From the NCBI RefSeq assembly GCF_036016955.1, contig NZ_JAYWXI010000017.1:1-29188 (forward strand): a stretch of DNA of 29,188 bases, read 5' to 3'. Origin of the DNA: JAYWXI01 sp036016955 (lineage in GTDB: Bacteria > Bacteroidota > Bacteroidia > Flavobacteriales > Weeksellaceae). The notes beneath the pieces were generated by a model. That model saw nothing but the letters and a program-made list of their open reading frames with translations, had not been told where the DNA came from and made no database searches. The position numbers were made by a program, and so were the translations under genes. This document shows positions 1 to 7,681 of the stretch, piece after piece. How positions within the stretch are numbered: position 1 is the first letter of the stretch; each line of letters opens with the position of its first letter.

Positions 1-46
1 TTCAGAGTGAGAGAAAGGGGGACATTGTCTCTCTTTCCTCTCTGAA
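1..46. terminator. Possible hairpin/terminator at the left edge
   Basis: The ends TTCAGAG and CTCTGAA pair, and inner GAGAG/CTCTC stretches extend the stem imperfectly around a GGGACATTGT loop. The run just right of it is A-rich, then T-rich. This could be the terminator of a gene lying left of the window; direction and upstream gene are not visible. Confidence 0.3.
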
Positions 47-144
47 AAATAAATGTTTTTATTGCTTATTATCCGCACCCAAAAAGTTGCATTTATAAGT
101 TGAATTCAAGATGTCTATATTAATAATATTTGCAATTTATAATT

Positions 145-398
145 TCGGATATGCGTTTGGAAAAATTCTTTATAGAATACAAAACTAAAATAAAAACATG
201 GCTTCGATTGAACAAAGTTGGAGACTAAATCCACTTCAATTCTGTATCTTCGCAAATATTTAAATAGACGGGGAGGTGGACATAAAGGCAGTAATGCTCT
301 GAAAATCTCGGTCAAGACCGATTAAGTTCGTGAAAATAGACCACTACGGTTAGTCTATTTATTAAGAGGGTCTACAAAATAGCCCCTCTTATTTTTTT
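145..398 (+). ncRNA. Candidate structured non-coding transcript
   Basis: No convincing plus-strand reading frame lies between 50 and 660, yet a clear plus-strand intrinsic terminator sits at 364-398, so some transcript should end there. Two further hairpins precede it: TCGGT/ACCGA (308-321) and AATAGAC/GTCTATT (335-359). A near-consensus -7 element (AATATTTG, about 126-133) lies upstream, with a TTG about 22 bp before it. The 5' end given is a guess. I could not match it to 6S, SRP, RNase P or tmRNA by eye. It could instead be the untranslated tail of an upstream gene. Confidence 0.25.
364..398 (+). terminator. Intrinsic terminator
   Basis: Stem AAGAGGG (364-370) pairs with CCCTCTT (384-390) and is followed directly by ATTTTTTT. 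The T-tract exists only in the plus direction. Confidence 0.65.
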
Positions 399-550
399 GC
401 TCCCATGACCTTGGAAACTTTACTATAACCTGCCGTCGAGTTACAGAAATCAAACGACTACTTTTGGATATAAATAGCCCTTTTACGCTATTATCATTCT
501 CAAAAAAACGTTCCTTTTTTAGCCCAATATCACCTTATTATCAATATCGC

Positions 551-580
551 TTGTAAAAGAACAAAAAATCCTTATTTTTG
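551..580 (+). promoter_or_regulatory. Bacteroidota-type promoter for the lipoprotein gene
   Basis: TTG (551-553), 19 bp, then TATTTTTG (573-580), which fits the group's -33/-7 consensus TTG and TAnnTTTG. It would start transcription near 587, about 85 nt before the ATG at 673. Confidence 0.5.
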
Positions 581-672
581 GAAACGGAACGTTATCGAAT
601 AGGCCTCTATTTTAAGCTCCGAACCTCATTCATGGAGCGGTGCCTGAAATGCTCTTCCATTATTGACTTACT

Positions 673-1074
673 ATGAAAAAGAAAACAATCTTCCTTTACC
701 TTCCCTGCCTGATTTTGCTATGGCATTGCGAAGCGCCCACTCCTCAAAAAAGTGCGCCCGCCCAACCCACGAATCTGTCAAAATCCTCCTTACTATGGAA
801 GGGAAAACTTATTCTCGGGCACGAAACCGCTTCTTTTTCCCCCTGCGGCTCTACCTCTGCGTATTGGATTATCGATGAATCTTCAACACTGGATTCTCTT
901 TACGCTCAGGCTAACCGAAACGCCTCTTCGCCCTACCCTGAAACCTACTGCGAAGTTATTGCGGAAGAGCACCCCAAAGCCGAAGAAGGCTTTGCTGCCG
1001 ATTACGACGGCACTCTGAAAGTAAAAAAAGTCCTGAAAGTAGCCCCTTGGACGTCCACGAATTCTTGTCGGTAA
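673..1074 (+). CDS. Small putative lipoprotein
   Basis: A 133-residue protein that begins with two to three lysines and a hydrophobic stretch ending in LLWHC, so Cys19 is a plausible lipidation site, although the lipobox residues W-H are not the usual small ones. The mature part has the pattern G-x-E-x-x-S-F-x-P-C-G, then an aromatic/acidic stretch, then Y-C-E-V, and a closing EGFAADYDGTLKVKKVL. This resembles the small beta-barrel domain found in some NlpE-like or copper-associated lipoproteins; that similarity is recalled, not searched. Two mature cysteines (in PCGS and YCEV) and one near the C-terminus could form a disulphide. It is expected to be anchored in the periplasm or outer membrane. 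The next gene starts 21 bp later on the same strand, suggesting co-transcription. Function unknown. Confidence 0.7.
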   Translation: MKKKTIFLYLPCLILLWHCEAPTPQKSAPAQPTNLSKSSLLWKGKLILGHETASFSPCGSTSAYWIIDESSTLDSLYAQANRNASSPYPETYCEVIAEEHPKAEEGFAADYDGTLKVKKVLKVAPWTSTNSCR

Positions 1075-1095
1075 TTTCTAAGCAAAAGCTGCTTC

Positions 1096-1893
1096 ATGAG
1101 ATCCATCCTTGAAAAAATCATTCTATTGGTTGTCTTTTTGACACCAGGGTATTTCGGTATTCAGAGTCTACTGAGCTCCTTTCAGAGCGATTATTTCCAA
1201 ATCCCCGACTTTATCTTTGGGGCATTCCTTTGCTTCCCGCTCTTTCTTTATGGGCTCTCTATTTTATTTCCTTTAAATCTAACCAACATTAATGTAGATC
1301 TGACCTACAAAGACCTCAAACAACACTCTTCTTCCGGTTTGGCCAAATACCTCTCTGTCTTTTTCAGTTTTTTATCCTTATCCATCGGGATTGGCGAACG
1401 CAACGAAAATCAAACCATCCAAAACCAAAAGGATTTTGCCACCGTACCGATCACCCTAACCGAAGCGCCCCGAATAAAAGGTAAAATAAAGTCGTTAGCC
1501 CCCTTAAAATCGAAAGAATACCCCGACTACCAGTTTAACCTCCCCAGTTTTTACCAAGACTATTTTGATAGCAACGCATTCAAGAGCGAAACTAAAATGC
1601 CCGCCACCCTTTATCTCACCATAAGCCGAAACGATTATTTAAAGAAAATAAAGAAAACAAAGGAGCCTTCCTTCCTCGAAAAACATTTTGGATGGCGCTT
1701 CATCAATGTTTACGGCCTAAGTTCATCCACAAAAACCTTCTACGACCTGAGTTCAATCGGCAATTACCGAAGTTCCCTGAAAAAAGGTCAAAAATTCTAC
1801 TGGCTATTGGCTGCCGCCTTACTTGCCATCGCTTTCTATTTGAAAATCAAAGACCGAACCCCTGCCCCCAAAATTCACCGCCTCAACCCCTAA
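1096..1893 (+). CDS. Membrane protein of unknown function
   Basis: A 265-residue protein not recognised as a known family. The N-terminal 65 residues contain two hydrophobic segments (about 8-24 and 39-60), followed by a polar central region of about 160 residues, with a possible short hydrophobic stretch near 87-98 (SVFFSFLSLSIGIG). A last membrane segment (FYWLLAAALLAIAFYLKIK) lies about 20 residues before the C-terminus. The central domain is lysine- and tyrosine-rich and probably sits on one side of the inner membrane. It follows the lipoprotein gene by 21 bp and its transcript likely ends at the hairpin at 1910-1939. A cell-envelope role is only inference from context. Confidence 0.65.
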   Translation: MRSILEKIILLVVFLTPGYFGIQSLLSSFQSDYFQIPDFIFGAFLCFPLFLYGLSILFPLNLTNINVDLTYKDLKQHSSSGLAKYLSVFFSFLSLSIGIGERNENQTIQNQKDFATVPITLTEAPRIKGKIKSLAPLKSKEYPDYQFNLPSFYQDYFDSNAFKSETKMPATLYLTISRNDYLKKIKKTKEPSFLEKHFGWRFINVYGLSSSTKTFYDLSSIGNYRSSLKKGQKFYWLLAAALLAIAFYLKIKDRTPAPKIHRLNP

Positions 1894-1909
1894 ATTTACA
1901 CTGCAAAAA

Positions 1910-1939
1910 AGCGCGGCCTTCCCAAGGGAAGGCCGCGCT
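1910..1939. terminator. Strong, probably bidirectional terminator
   Basis: A 14-bp perfect inverted repeat, AGCGCGGCCTTCCC (1910-1923) and GGGAAGGCCGCGCT (1926-1939), sits between two convergent genes. On the minus strand it is followed by TTTTTT, so it is a good terminator for the outer-membrane protein gene at 1970-2530. In the plus direction the T-tract (ACTTTCT) is poorer. Confidence 0.8.
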
Positions 1940-1969
1940 ACTTTCTAAATACCCCTTTCGGGACGGGTT

Positions 1970-2530
1970 TTATTGACGGTCTGCTGCCGCCGCTTTTACC
2001 GTTTTTGAAGGAAGGTAGATGTTAAATCCTACCTGAGCCCCTACGTTAGCCGTGTTTCCTGCTCCCGTAATAGTATTGAGTTTCAACATACCCTCCACCG
2101 ATACGTTTTGCGTGATGAAGTAAGCATAACCTGCCCCTGCACCAAGTTTAACGCCATTGGCATTGCTTCCTCCAGAGGCGCTACTGTTGTTTCCACCGAA
2201 ACCTGCACTACCTTCTGCGAAGAAAGCACCGTTGTTCAACATGCTGTTGATTTCGCTATTGGTGAAGTAGTATCTCGCAAACGGTGCGATCGCCCAGTTC
2301 GTTTGGCTTACGGAACTTCCGTTTGGTTTATCCACGGACAATTCCACCCCGGCACCAACCACAAACCGGTCGCTCACGAAATAACCGGCTTTCGGCGTTA
2401 GGGAAAGGCTCAATCCGTTGGTGAACTGCATGTCGGCCAAGCTGGAACCCACCATCCAGTTTCCTTCCTGAAGTTGCGCATTAGCCATTCCAAAAAGCCC
2501 GATAGCGGACGCTAATAAAATCTTTTTCAT
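1970..2530 (-). CDS. Outer-membrane beta-barrel protein
   Basis: A 186-residue protein with a clear Sec signal peptide (MKKILLASAIGLFGMANA, cleavage before QLQEG). The mature part is made of alternating hydrophobic/polar strands rich in Gly, Asn and aromatic residues (for example GYFVSDRFVVGAGVELSV and GAGAGYAYFITQNVSVEGML), as in small eight-stranded outer-membrane barrels of the OmpA/OmpW/OmpX superfamily. Bacteroidota carry many such 'outer membrane beta-barrel' proteins. There is no C-terminal peptidoglycan-binding domain, and it does not end in the usual aromatic residue: the last residues are KAAAADRQ after a strand with FNIYL. Monocistronic, ending in the strong terminator at 1910-1939. 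Its specific function cannot be read from the sequence. Confidence 0.8.
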   Translation of the reverse strand: MKKILLASAIGLFGMANAQLQEGNWMVGSSLADMQFTNGLSLSLTPKAGYFVSDRFVVGAGVELSVDKPNGSSVSQTNWAIAPFARYYFTNSEINSMLNNGAFFAEGSAGFGGNNSSASGGSNANGVKLGAGAGYAYFITQNVSVEGMLKLNTITGAGNTANVGAQVGFNIYLPSKTVKAAAADRQ

Positions 2531-2664
2531 AATAAAATCGTTTATAGTTAGTTTTCGGATAAAAGACCTGCAATTTTCACACCCAAAGTCCTTTTCAAAG
2601 CGATTTTATCGAAATTATGTAAAACGAAAAGAAAATCCTGAAAACCCACCGAAAGCCGATTTCC

Positions 2665-3123
2665 TCACCCTTCTTTTGCCTGCAAATCTTCCGCTAATAC
2701 CTCGCAAGCCTCATCCAACAACCGGTAAACCATTTCAAACGCTTCCATCCCGTCATAATAAGGATCCGGAACTTCACAGGGCCCCGTACCCCCGGCAGCC
2801 TTCAGAATCAGTTGCACCTTAAGGCGTTGCTCTTCGCTAGCAGCCATCTTACAAGCCTCCCTGAAGTTTTGCTCGTCCATGCAGTAAATCACATCAAAAA
2901 CTTCAAAATCCCTCGGCGTTATCGGCCTGGAACGATGGGCGCTCAAATCAATCCCGTGCCTTTCCGCCGTTTGAATGGAACGACGATCAGCCGGCTTTCC
3001 TTCGTGAAAGGACAAAAGCCCCGCACTGTCCACCAGGAAACCCTCTCCCAGCTTCGCTCTCAGAATCCCTTCCGCCAAAGGACTTCGGCAAATATTCCCC
3101 AAACATAACATTAGTATTTTCAT
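2665..3123 (-). CDS. Low-molecular-weight protein-tyrosine phosphatase
   Basis: A 152-residue cytoplasmic phosphatase. The N-terminal P-loop CLGNICRS carries the CX5R signature (Cys7 nucleophile, Arg13), followed by the usual PLAEG. The general-acid loop is present as DPYYDG (Asp120 with the two tyrosines). Length is standard for LMW-PTP. It dephosphorylates phosphotyrosine or small acyl phosphates; in some bacteria it works with polysaccharide tyrosine kinases, but none is in the window. It lies 89 bp downstream of dnaA on the same strand, with a dnaA terminator between, so its expression depends on read-through or on a promoter I cannot identify. A dnaA-LMW-PTP order is, from memory, common in Chryseobacterium relatives. 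Confidence 0.93.
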   Translation of the reverse strand: MKILMLCLGNICRSPLAEGILRAKLGEGFLVDSAGLLSFHEGKPADRRSIQTAERHGIDLSAHRSRPITPRDFEVFDVIYCMDEQNFREACKMAASEEQRLKVQLILKAAGGTGPCEVPDPYYDGMEAFEMVYRLLDEACEVLAEDLQAKEG

Positions 3124-3141
3124 CGCATTTGTTTTTAGGTT

Positions 3142-3184
3142 AAAAAAAAACGCCCGAAGAGATCGTTCGATTTCCTTCGGGGCG
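3142..3184 (-). terminator. Intrinsic terminator of dnaA
   Basis: Read on the minus strand, a GC-rich stem pairs 3175-3184 with 3151-3159 (CGCCCGAAG and its complement, one bulged G), followed by nine T residues (3142-3150). It lies 30 bp after the dnaA stop codon. Confidence 0.75.
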
Positions 3185-3212
3185 GTTCTTATTTTATCGC
3201 ATTCTGCTGATT

Positions 3213-4661
3213 TTACTTTTTTATTCTTTCGGAGAGTTCCTTTACATACTTCTTCACCTCCTTATCCACTTTGGCCACATCCCTAATGGTATCGCAGGCG
3301 TACATGACCGTAGAGTGGTCTTTCCCTCCCATTTCCTCGCCGATTTTGGAAAACGTGGCATTGGTAAACTCCTTAGAAAAATACATGGCCAACTGTCTTG
3401 GCAGCGCAATATCCCTTTTTCTCGAGCGGGAAAGCAACTGATCCCGATTAATCCCGAAATATTCGCAAACCACCTCCTGGATGTACGGAATATTGATGAT
3501 TTTTTTCTGAGTGGAAGCAATCTTGTTAATGGTTTCCTTGAGCAGCTCAAGACTTAAATCCGATTTGTAAATTGTAGAGTAAGCAATCACCGAATTAATC
3601 ACCCCGATCAGTTCCCTGACGTTGGAATTCACTTCACCAGCCAAATAATCGACCATATCGTCCGTCAAGACAATACCATCCCGACTGAGCTTGTCCACGA
3701 TAATTTTTCTTCTCGTATCGAAATCCGGTGCTTTAACCTCCGCCGAAAGCCCCCATTTAAAACGAGAAACAATCCGCTCCTGAATATCCTGAATATCCAC
3801 CGGAGCCTTATCGGAAGTCAAAACAATCTGTTTGCCGTTTTGGTGAAGGTAGTCGAAGATATGGAAAAAACTATCCTGAGTCGCCGCCTTTCCAGAAAGA
3901 AACTGGATGTCGTCAATAATCAAAACATCCACCATTTGGTAGTAATTCTGAAAATCCGTTTTGTTCTGAGCCTTGGCCGCCGAAACAAACTGCTGGATAA
4001 ACTTCTCCGAAGATAAGTAAAGCACTACTTTGTCGGGAAAATTATTTTTGACCTCCAACCCGATGGCATGAGCCAAATGCGTTTTTCCGACCCCCACACC
4101 GCCATGAACAAAAAGCGGATTGAACGCCGTTGCCCCCGGACGCTTGGCAATGGATTTCGCCACGGTGGACGCAAATTTATTACTCTCACCTTCCACAAAA
4201 TTATCAAACGAAAGATGCGGAATAAGGTTGGACTCGATATTCACCTTCTTAATCCCCGGAGCCACCATAGGATTAACCAATTTCCGAGCGGCCGGCATCG
4301 CTTCCTGCACCTTAGGCGCCGGAACCGAATTCCCCCGAACCTTCTGAACGATCGGTTGCTCCTTCCCCGAAGGTTTGTTCTCCATGACGGAGTACCAAAG
4401 CTTAACCCCTTTGCCGATGTTTTTTCTCAGTGCCGCAGAAAGCAGAGACAAGTAATTATCCTCAATGTATTCCTTGTAAAAATCACTCGGAACCAAAAGC
4501 GTAAGGTTATGATTAACCAATGACAAAGGTTCAACCTTATCAAAAAGCAAGTCAAAAGATTTTTCCAGCTTTTTAAGATCGTCATTATCCTCGGCTGCAT
4601 TGAGGTTATCCCTCATAAACCGAAGACACTTTTCCCATATCAATGATAAATCTTGATCCAT
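3213..4661 (-). CDS. dnaA: Chromosomal replication initiator DnaA
   Basis: Initiator ATPase that binds DnaA boxes, melts oriC and loads the replicative helicase. I chose the ATG at 4661 (MDQDLSLIWEKC, 482 residues): it starts with the usual domain I (IWEKCLRFM), whereas the frame extends 20 codons upstream with unrelated residues and across a probable promoter. Domain III holds Walker A GGVGVGKTH (about 187-195) and Walker B LIIDD (about 247-251). Domain IV carries the DnaA signature GGKDHSTVMYACDTI near the C-terminus, which reads DNA boxes. The linker (about 95-145) is variable. I saw no cluster of TTATCCACA-type boxes nearby, so the origin is not evident here. It ends in its own terminator at 3142-3184. 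Confidence 0.97.
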   Translation of the reverse strand: MDQDLSLIWEKCLRFMRDNLNAAEDNDDLKKLEKSFDLLFDKVEPLSLVNHNLTLLVPSDFYKEYIEDNYLSLLSAALRKNIGKGVKLWYSVMENKPSGKEQPIVQKVRGNSVPAPKVQEAMPAARKLVNPMVAPGIKKVNIESNLIPHLSFDNFVEGESNKFASTVAKSIAKRPGATAFNPLFVHGGVGVGKTHLAHAIGLEVKNNFPDKVVLYLSSEKFIQQFVSAAKAQNKTDFQNYYQMVDVLIIDDIQFLSGKAATQDSFFHIFDYLHQNGKQIVLTSDKAPVDIQDIQERIVSRFKWGLSAEVKAPDFDTRRKIIVDKLSRDGIVLTDDMVDYLAGEVNSNVRELIGVINSVIAYSTIYKSDLSLELLKETINKIASTQKKIINIPYIQEVVCEYFGINRDQLLSRSRKRDIALPRQLAMYFSKEFTNATFSKIGEEMGGKDHSTVMYACDTIRDVAKVDKEVKKYVKELSERIKK

Positions 4662-4761
4662 AAATTCTGACGTAAAAAGGGTTATTTGAAGTACTGCTTT
4701 TAGGCAGCAAACGGAAGGCAAAGATGAACATTTTTATTACTAAAAAAAAGTTTCAAGCACC

Positions 4762-4792
4762 TTGATTTTTAAAAAATATATTCGTATGTTGG
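4762..4792 (+). promoter_or_regulatory. Promoter of the thioesterase gene
   Basis: TTG (4762-4764), 20 bp, then TATGTTGG (4785-4792), one mismatch from TAnnTTTG. It lies 17 bp before the ATG at 4810 in the dnaA/thioesterase divergent region. Confidence 0.45.
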
Positions 4793-4809
4793 GACTAAAT
4801 TAAAACAAA

Positions 4810-5223
4810 ATGATACATACAAAACACTCAATAAGAGTACGTTATGCAGAAACCGACCCAATGAAATACGTCTACTACGGCCACTACGCCCAGTACCTTG
4901 AGGTCGCCCGAGTAGAGCTGTTCCGAAGCCTGGGGATTTCCTACGACGAAATCGAAAAACAAGGGGTATGGCTCCCCGTTTCGGAATACCAAATCAAATA
5001 CTTAAAACCCGCCCGATACGACCAACTTTTAGAGATCCACACCCGCATCCGAACCAAGCCCGGCGTGCGAATAACCTTCGACTATGAAATCTTTAACGAA
5101 GAACGGGAAAAACTAACCGAAGCCCAGGTAACTCTCTATTTTTTCGATGCGGAAAAACAAAAAATCATCCGTTGTCCGACATTTTTGAACCAACTGATCG
5201 AAAAACATTGGAAAGAAGAGTAA
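4810..5223 (+). CDS. Acyl-CoA thioesterase, YbgC/4HBT hotdog family
   Basis: A 137-residue hotdog-fold thioesterase that hydrolyses acyl-CoA (or acyl-ACP) to free acid and CoA in the cytoplasm. The 4-hydroxybenzoyl-CoA thioesterase signature is present at the N-terminus: YAETDPMKYVYYGHYAQYLE, with Asp16 as the expected catalytic residue and the helix that follows (YLEVARVELFRSLG). Length matches single-domain YbgC/FadM proteins, which act as tetramers. Position 18-19 is PM-K rather than the common QMG. It is transcribed divergently from dnaA; peptidase E follows 65 bp downstream with its own promoter. Substrate cannot be predicted. Confidence 0.9.
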   Translation: MIHTKHSIRVRYAETDPMKYVYYGHYAQYLEVARVELFRSLGISYDEIEKQGVWLPVSEYQIKYLKPARYDQLLEIHTRIRTKPGVRITFDYEIFNEEREKLTEAQVTLYFFDAEKQKIIRCPTFLNQLIEKHWKEE

Positions 5224-5226
5224 CCG

Positions 5227-5257
5227 TTGCCTTCTAAGTCTTTTTTTGATACTTTCG
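5227..5257 (+). promoter_or_regulatory. Promoter of pepE
   Basis: TTG (5227-5229), 20 bp, TACTTTCG (5250-5257; one mismatch to TAnnTTTG). The ATG of pepE follows at 5289. Confidence 0.45.
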
Positions 5258-5288
5258 CTTTTTTAACCGTTCAAAATCCAAAAAAACA

Positions 5289-5981
5289 ATGAATATACTG
5301 CTGGCCTCCACCTCAACACTCTATGGAGAAAACTACTTGGAATACCTCACCGAAGAACTCCGATCGCTCTTTTCAGGACTCGAAGAAATTTTGTTTATCC
5401 CTTACGCCCGCCCCTCAGGCCTTTCCCACGATGATTACACGACCAAAGTCCGCGAGGCTTTCCAAACCTTAGGCCTTCGCGTGAATGGACTTCACCAATA
5501 CAGCAATCCTCAAAAAGCCATACAAGAAGCCCAAGGTTACTTTACGGGAGGCGGCAACACGTTCCTTTTAGTCAAAACCCTCCACGAAAAACAACTCATG
5601 CCCCTACTGGCCCAACAAGTCAAAAACGGCAAACCTTACTTGGGATGCAGCGCAGGAAGCAATATCGGCGGAGTAAACATGAAAACCACCAACGACATGC
5701 CCATCGTCTATCCTCCTAGTTTCGATTGCATGGCTCTGGTTCCCTTCAACCTGAATCCGCACTACCTTGACCCTCAGCCGGAATTAAAGCACAACGGCGA
5801 AACCCGCGAAACCCGAATTAAGGAATTCCTAACCCAAAACGACACCAAAGTCATCGGCCTGAGAGAAGGAAACTGGATTCGGAGAAAAGGCGACCTCATC
5901 ACCGTAGAAGGCCGCCATTCCACAAGAGTTTTCGAAAAAGACCGCCCGCCGTACGAAGTAGAACCCGGCAGCCGGTTGTAA
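5289..5981 (+). CDS. pepE: Dipeptidase E (alpha-aspartyl dipeptidase, peptidase S51)
   Basis: A 230-residue cytoplasmic serine peptidase that cleaves Asp-X dipeptides. The nucleophile elbow is GCSAGSN (Ser121), preceded by the FTGGGNTF strand-loop. The expected catalytic His is in FNLNPHYLDP (His158), and the Asp is in TTNDMPI (Asp136). These match the Ser-His-Asp set of the Salmonella enzyme almost residue for residue. Length is the family norm. It has its own promoter-like sequence upstream and shares a bidirectional terminator with the convergent rarA. Confidence 0.94.
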   Translation: MNILLASTSTLYGENYLEYLTEELRSLFSGLEEILFIPYARPSGLSHDDYTTKVREAFQTLGLRVNGLHQYSNPQKAIQEAQGYFTGGGNTFLLVKTLHEKQLMPLLAQQVKNGKPYLGCSAGSNIGGVNMKTTNDMPIVYPPSFDCMALVPFNLNPHYLDPQPELKHNGETRETRIKEFLTQNDTKVIGLREGNWIRRKGDLITVEGRHSTRVFEKDRPPYEVEPGSRL

Positions 5982-5984
5982 GAA

Positions 5985-6015
5985 AAAAAACTCCGCATCA
6001 AGAGCGGAGTTTTTT
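5985..6015. terminator. Bidirectional terminator between pepE and rarA
   Basis: AAAAAACTCCGC (5985-5996) pairs with GCGGAGTTTTTT (6004-6015). The A/T arms give a T-tract on both strands, serving both convergent genes; it overlaps the last base of the rarA stop codon. Confidence 0.85.
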
Positions 6016-7295
6016 CATTCGTATTTATTTTTCCATTTTCGTTGCAGTTCTTCCTTAATTTTTTTCTCGGTCGCATTCGTTCCCGGACGGTAAAGCGTCG
6101 TCCCAGAAAGCGACTCGGGCAGATATTCCTGCTCGACAAAATGATTCTCATAATGGTGAGCGTAACGATACCCCTTCCCATAATCCAACGATTCCATTAA
6201 CTTGGTAGGCGCATTACGCAATGGCAATGGCACCGGCAAATTCCCCGTACGCTTCACCAAATCCAAAGCCGAATTAATCGCTTCGTAAGCCGTATTCGAT
6301 TTGGGAGATACCGCCAAATAAATAGCCGTTTCACTTAAAATAATCCGCGCCTCAGGGTAGCCGATAACATTCACAGCCTGAAAGCATTGATTAGCCACCG
6401 TCAAAGCATTCGGGTTTGCCAAACCAATATCTTCCGCCGCAGAAATGAGCATCCGCCGCGCAATGAATTTGACATCCTCTCCCCCCGCAATCATGCGCGC
6501 CAGCCAATACACCGCCCCGTTAGGATCGCTTCCCCTTATGGATTTAATAAACGCCGACACAATGTCATAATGCTGCTCCCCATTTTTATCATATACCGGC
6601 ATCACCTCCTGAAGCACCGCCATCACCTCCTGATCGGTAATCGTACGGGTATCAGACCCCAAATATTGCCCCAAAACCAACTCTACCGAATTAATCAGCT
6701 TCCGGGCATCCCCGCCCGAATACTGAATCAATGCTCCTTTGTCTTTCAGAACAAAAGAAGTCCCTTCGTTTTCGTTAAATTTTTCGGACGCAATAGTACA
6801 AAGCGCTTCCAATTTTTCGTAACTCAGCGGCTTAAGCACATAAACCTGAGCACGCGAAAGCAAAGCCGAAACCACCTCAAAACTCGGATTCTCGGTCGTC
6901 GCCCCCACCAACACAATCCATCCCTTCTCCACCGCATGAAGAAGAGAGTCCTGCTGGGATTTATTAAACCGATGAATCTCGTCGATAAACAAAATCGGCG
7001 ACTTGCCGGAAAACAAATTCTGACGTTTCGCCTCCTCTATCACCTCCCGCACGTCTTTCACCCCGCTGGAAACCGCCGACAATTTGAAAAACTTCCGCCC
7101 CGAATGTTCGGAAATAATCTCCGCCAACGTAGTCTTCCCCGTTCCCGGAGGCCCCCAAAAAATAAGGGAATTAAGCGTATCGTTTTCGAGCATCCTGCGC
7201 ACGGTCCCCTGGGGCCCCGTAAGATGCTCCTGCCCCAAAACCTCATCCAAAGTGTGAGGCCGGAGCTGCTCGGCTAAAGGTATTTGACGACTCAA
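6015..7295 (-). CDS. rarA: Replication-associated recombination protein A (AAA+ ATPase)
   Basis: RarA/MgsA (WRNIP1 family) is a clamp-loader-like AAA+ ATPase that acts at stalled replication forks. Seen: Walker A GPPGTGKTTL near the N-terminus, Walker B with FIDEIHRFNKSQQD, sensor 1 VGATTENPSFEV, and arginine-finger region SALLSRAQVY. The C-terminal tetramerisation part (IRGSDPNGAVYWLARMI, then ISAAEDIGLANPNAL and LRNAPTKLMESLDYGKGYRYAHHYE) is complete. There is no ATG at the expected start. I chose the TTG at 7295 (SRQIPLAEQLRP follows), giving 426 residues; a second TTG at 7334 would add 13 residues. A TAnnTTTG element on the minus strand (7315-7322) lies between the two candidates and favours 7295. 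Confidence 0.93.
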   Translation of the reverse strand: MSRQIPLAEQLRPHTLDEVLGQEHLTGPQGTVRRMLENDTLNSLIFWGPPGTGKTTLAEIISEHSGRKFFKLSAVSSGVKDVREVIEEAKRQNLFSGKSPILFIDEIHRFNKSQQDSLLHAVEKGWIVLVGATTENPSFEVVSALLSRAQVYVLKPLSYEKLEALCTIASEKFNENEGTSFVLKDKGALIQYSGGDARKLINSVELVLGQYLGSDTRTITDQEVMAVLQEVMPVYDKNGEQHYDIVSAFIKSIRGSDPNGAVYWLARMIAGGEDVKFIARRMLISAAEDIGLANPNALTVANQCFQAVNVIGYPEARIILSETAIYLAVSPKSNTAYEAINSALDLVKRTGNLPVPLPLRNAPTKLMESLDYGKGYRYAHHYENHFVEQEYLPESLSGTTLYRPGTNATEKKIKEELQRKWKNKYE

Positions 7296-7314
7296 AAATT
7301 TATCTTTTAAAAAG

Positions 7315-7370
7315 CAAAGGTAAGAAATCTGCAATTTCAGAAAAAAATCCCAAATTTATACCTACTTTTG
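7315..7370. promoter_or_regulatory. Divergent -7 elements between rarA and yidD
   Basis: On the plus strand TACTTTTG (7363-7370) is a perfect -7 element, but it lies only 7 nt before the TTG start taken for yidD. On the minus strand TACCTTTG (7322-7315) and TAAATTTG (7358-7351) are perfect -7 matches facing rarA. None has a clear TTG about 20 bp upstream, so the true pair is uncertain. Confidence 0.35.
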
Positions 7371-7377
7371 CATAGCT

Positions 7378-7674
7378 TTGAATACGTTAATCCATAAAAT
7401 ATTAACTTTTCCGCTAATCGTATTGATAAAATTTTACCAGTACGCCATTTCGCCTTGGCTGGGAAAAAACTGCCGATATACCCCCACCTGCTCCCACTAC
7501 ATGCTGGGAGCCCTGGAGCAGCACGGCTTCTTCCGAGGCGTTTGGCTGGGATTAAAAAGAATTTCCCGATGCCATCCTTGGGGCGCCAGCGGGTACGACC
7601 CCGTCCCCAGTTGGAAAACGGACTCCCCAGCCCAAACTTCCACTGAAAAAACTTCATCTAATTCAAATTCATAA
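7378..7674 (+). CDS. yidD: Membrane protein insertion efficiency factor YidD
   Basis: A 98-residue member of the small YidD family, which aids YidC/Sec-dependent insertion of inner-membrane proteins. Seen: amphipathic N-terminus (FPLIVLIKFYQYAISPWLG), then the cysteine motif CRYTPTCSHYML, then KRISRCHPWGASGYDPVP, the typical C-terminal block. A Ser/Thr-rich tail follows. No ATG is available in the right place; the start taken is TTG at 7378, which is very close to a -7 element and would give an almost leaderless mRNA. lgt starts 7 bp after the stop, so the two genes form an operon. A second, shorter YidD-like gene occurs at 24297-24521. Confidence 0.9.
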   Translation: MNTLIHKILTFPLIVLIKFYQYAISPWLGKNCRYTPTCSHYMLGALEQHGFFRGVWLGLKRISRCHPWGASGYDPVPSWKTDSPAQTSTEKTSSNSNS

Positions 7675-7681
7675 ACGATTT

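Noticed and set aside
115..315. 66-codon minus-strand frame near the left edge
   Set aside because: Basic, low-complexity composition, no homology pattern, no start context; it overlaps the candidate ncRNA region.
4662..4721. Upstream extension of dnaA by 20 codons
   Set aside because: The residues do not fit any DnaA N-terminus, and a near -7 element (CATCTTTG on the minus strand, about 4726-4719) lies there, so transcription probably starts inside it.
2640..4810. oriC next to dnaA
   Set aside because: Only isolated TTATCCAC-like words inside coding regions; no cluster of boxes and no AT-rich unwinding region could be supported.
6387..7277. Long plus-strand frame opposite rarA
   Set aside because: It is the antisense of a fully conserved rarA; its Arg/His/Pro-rich translation has no domain pattern.
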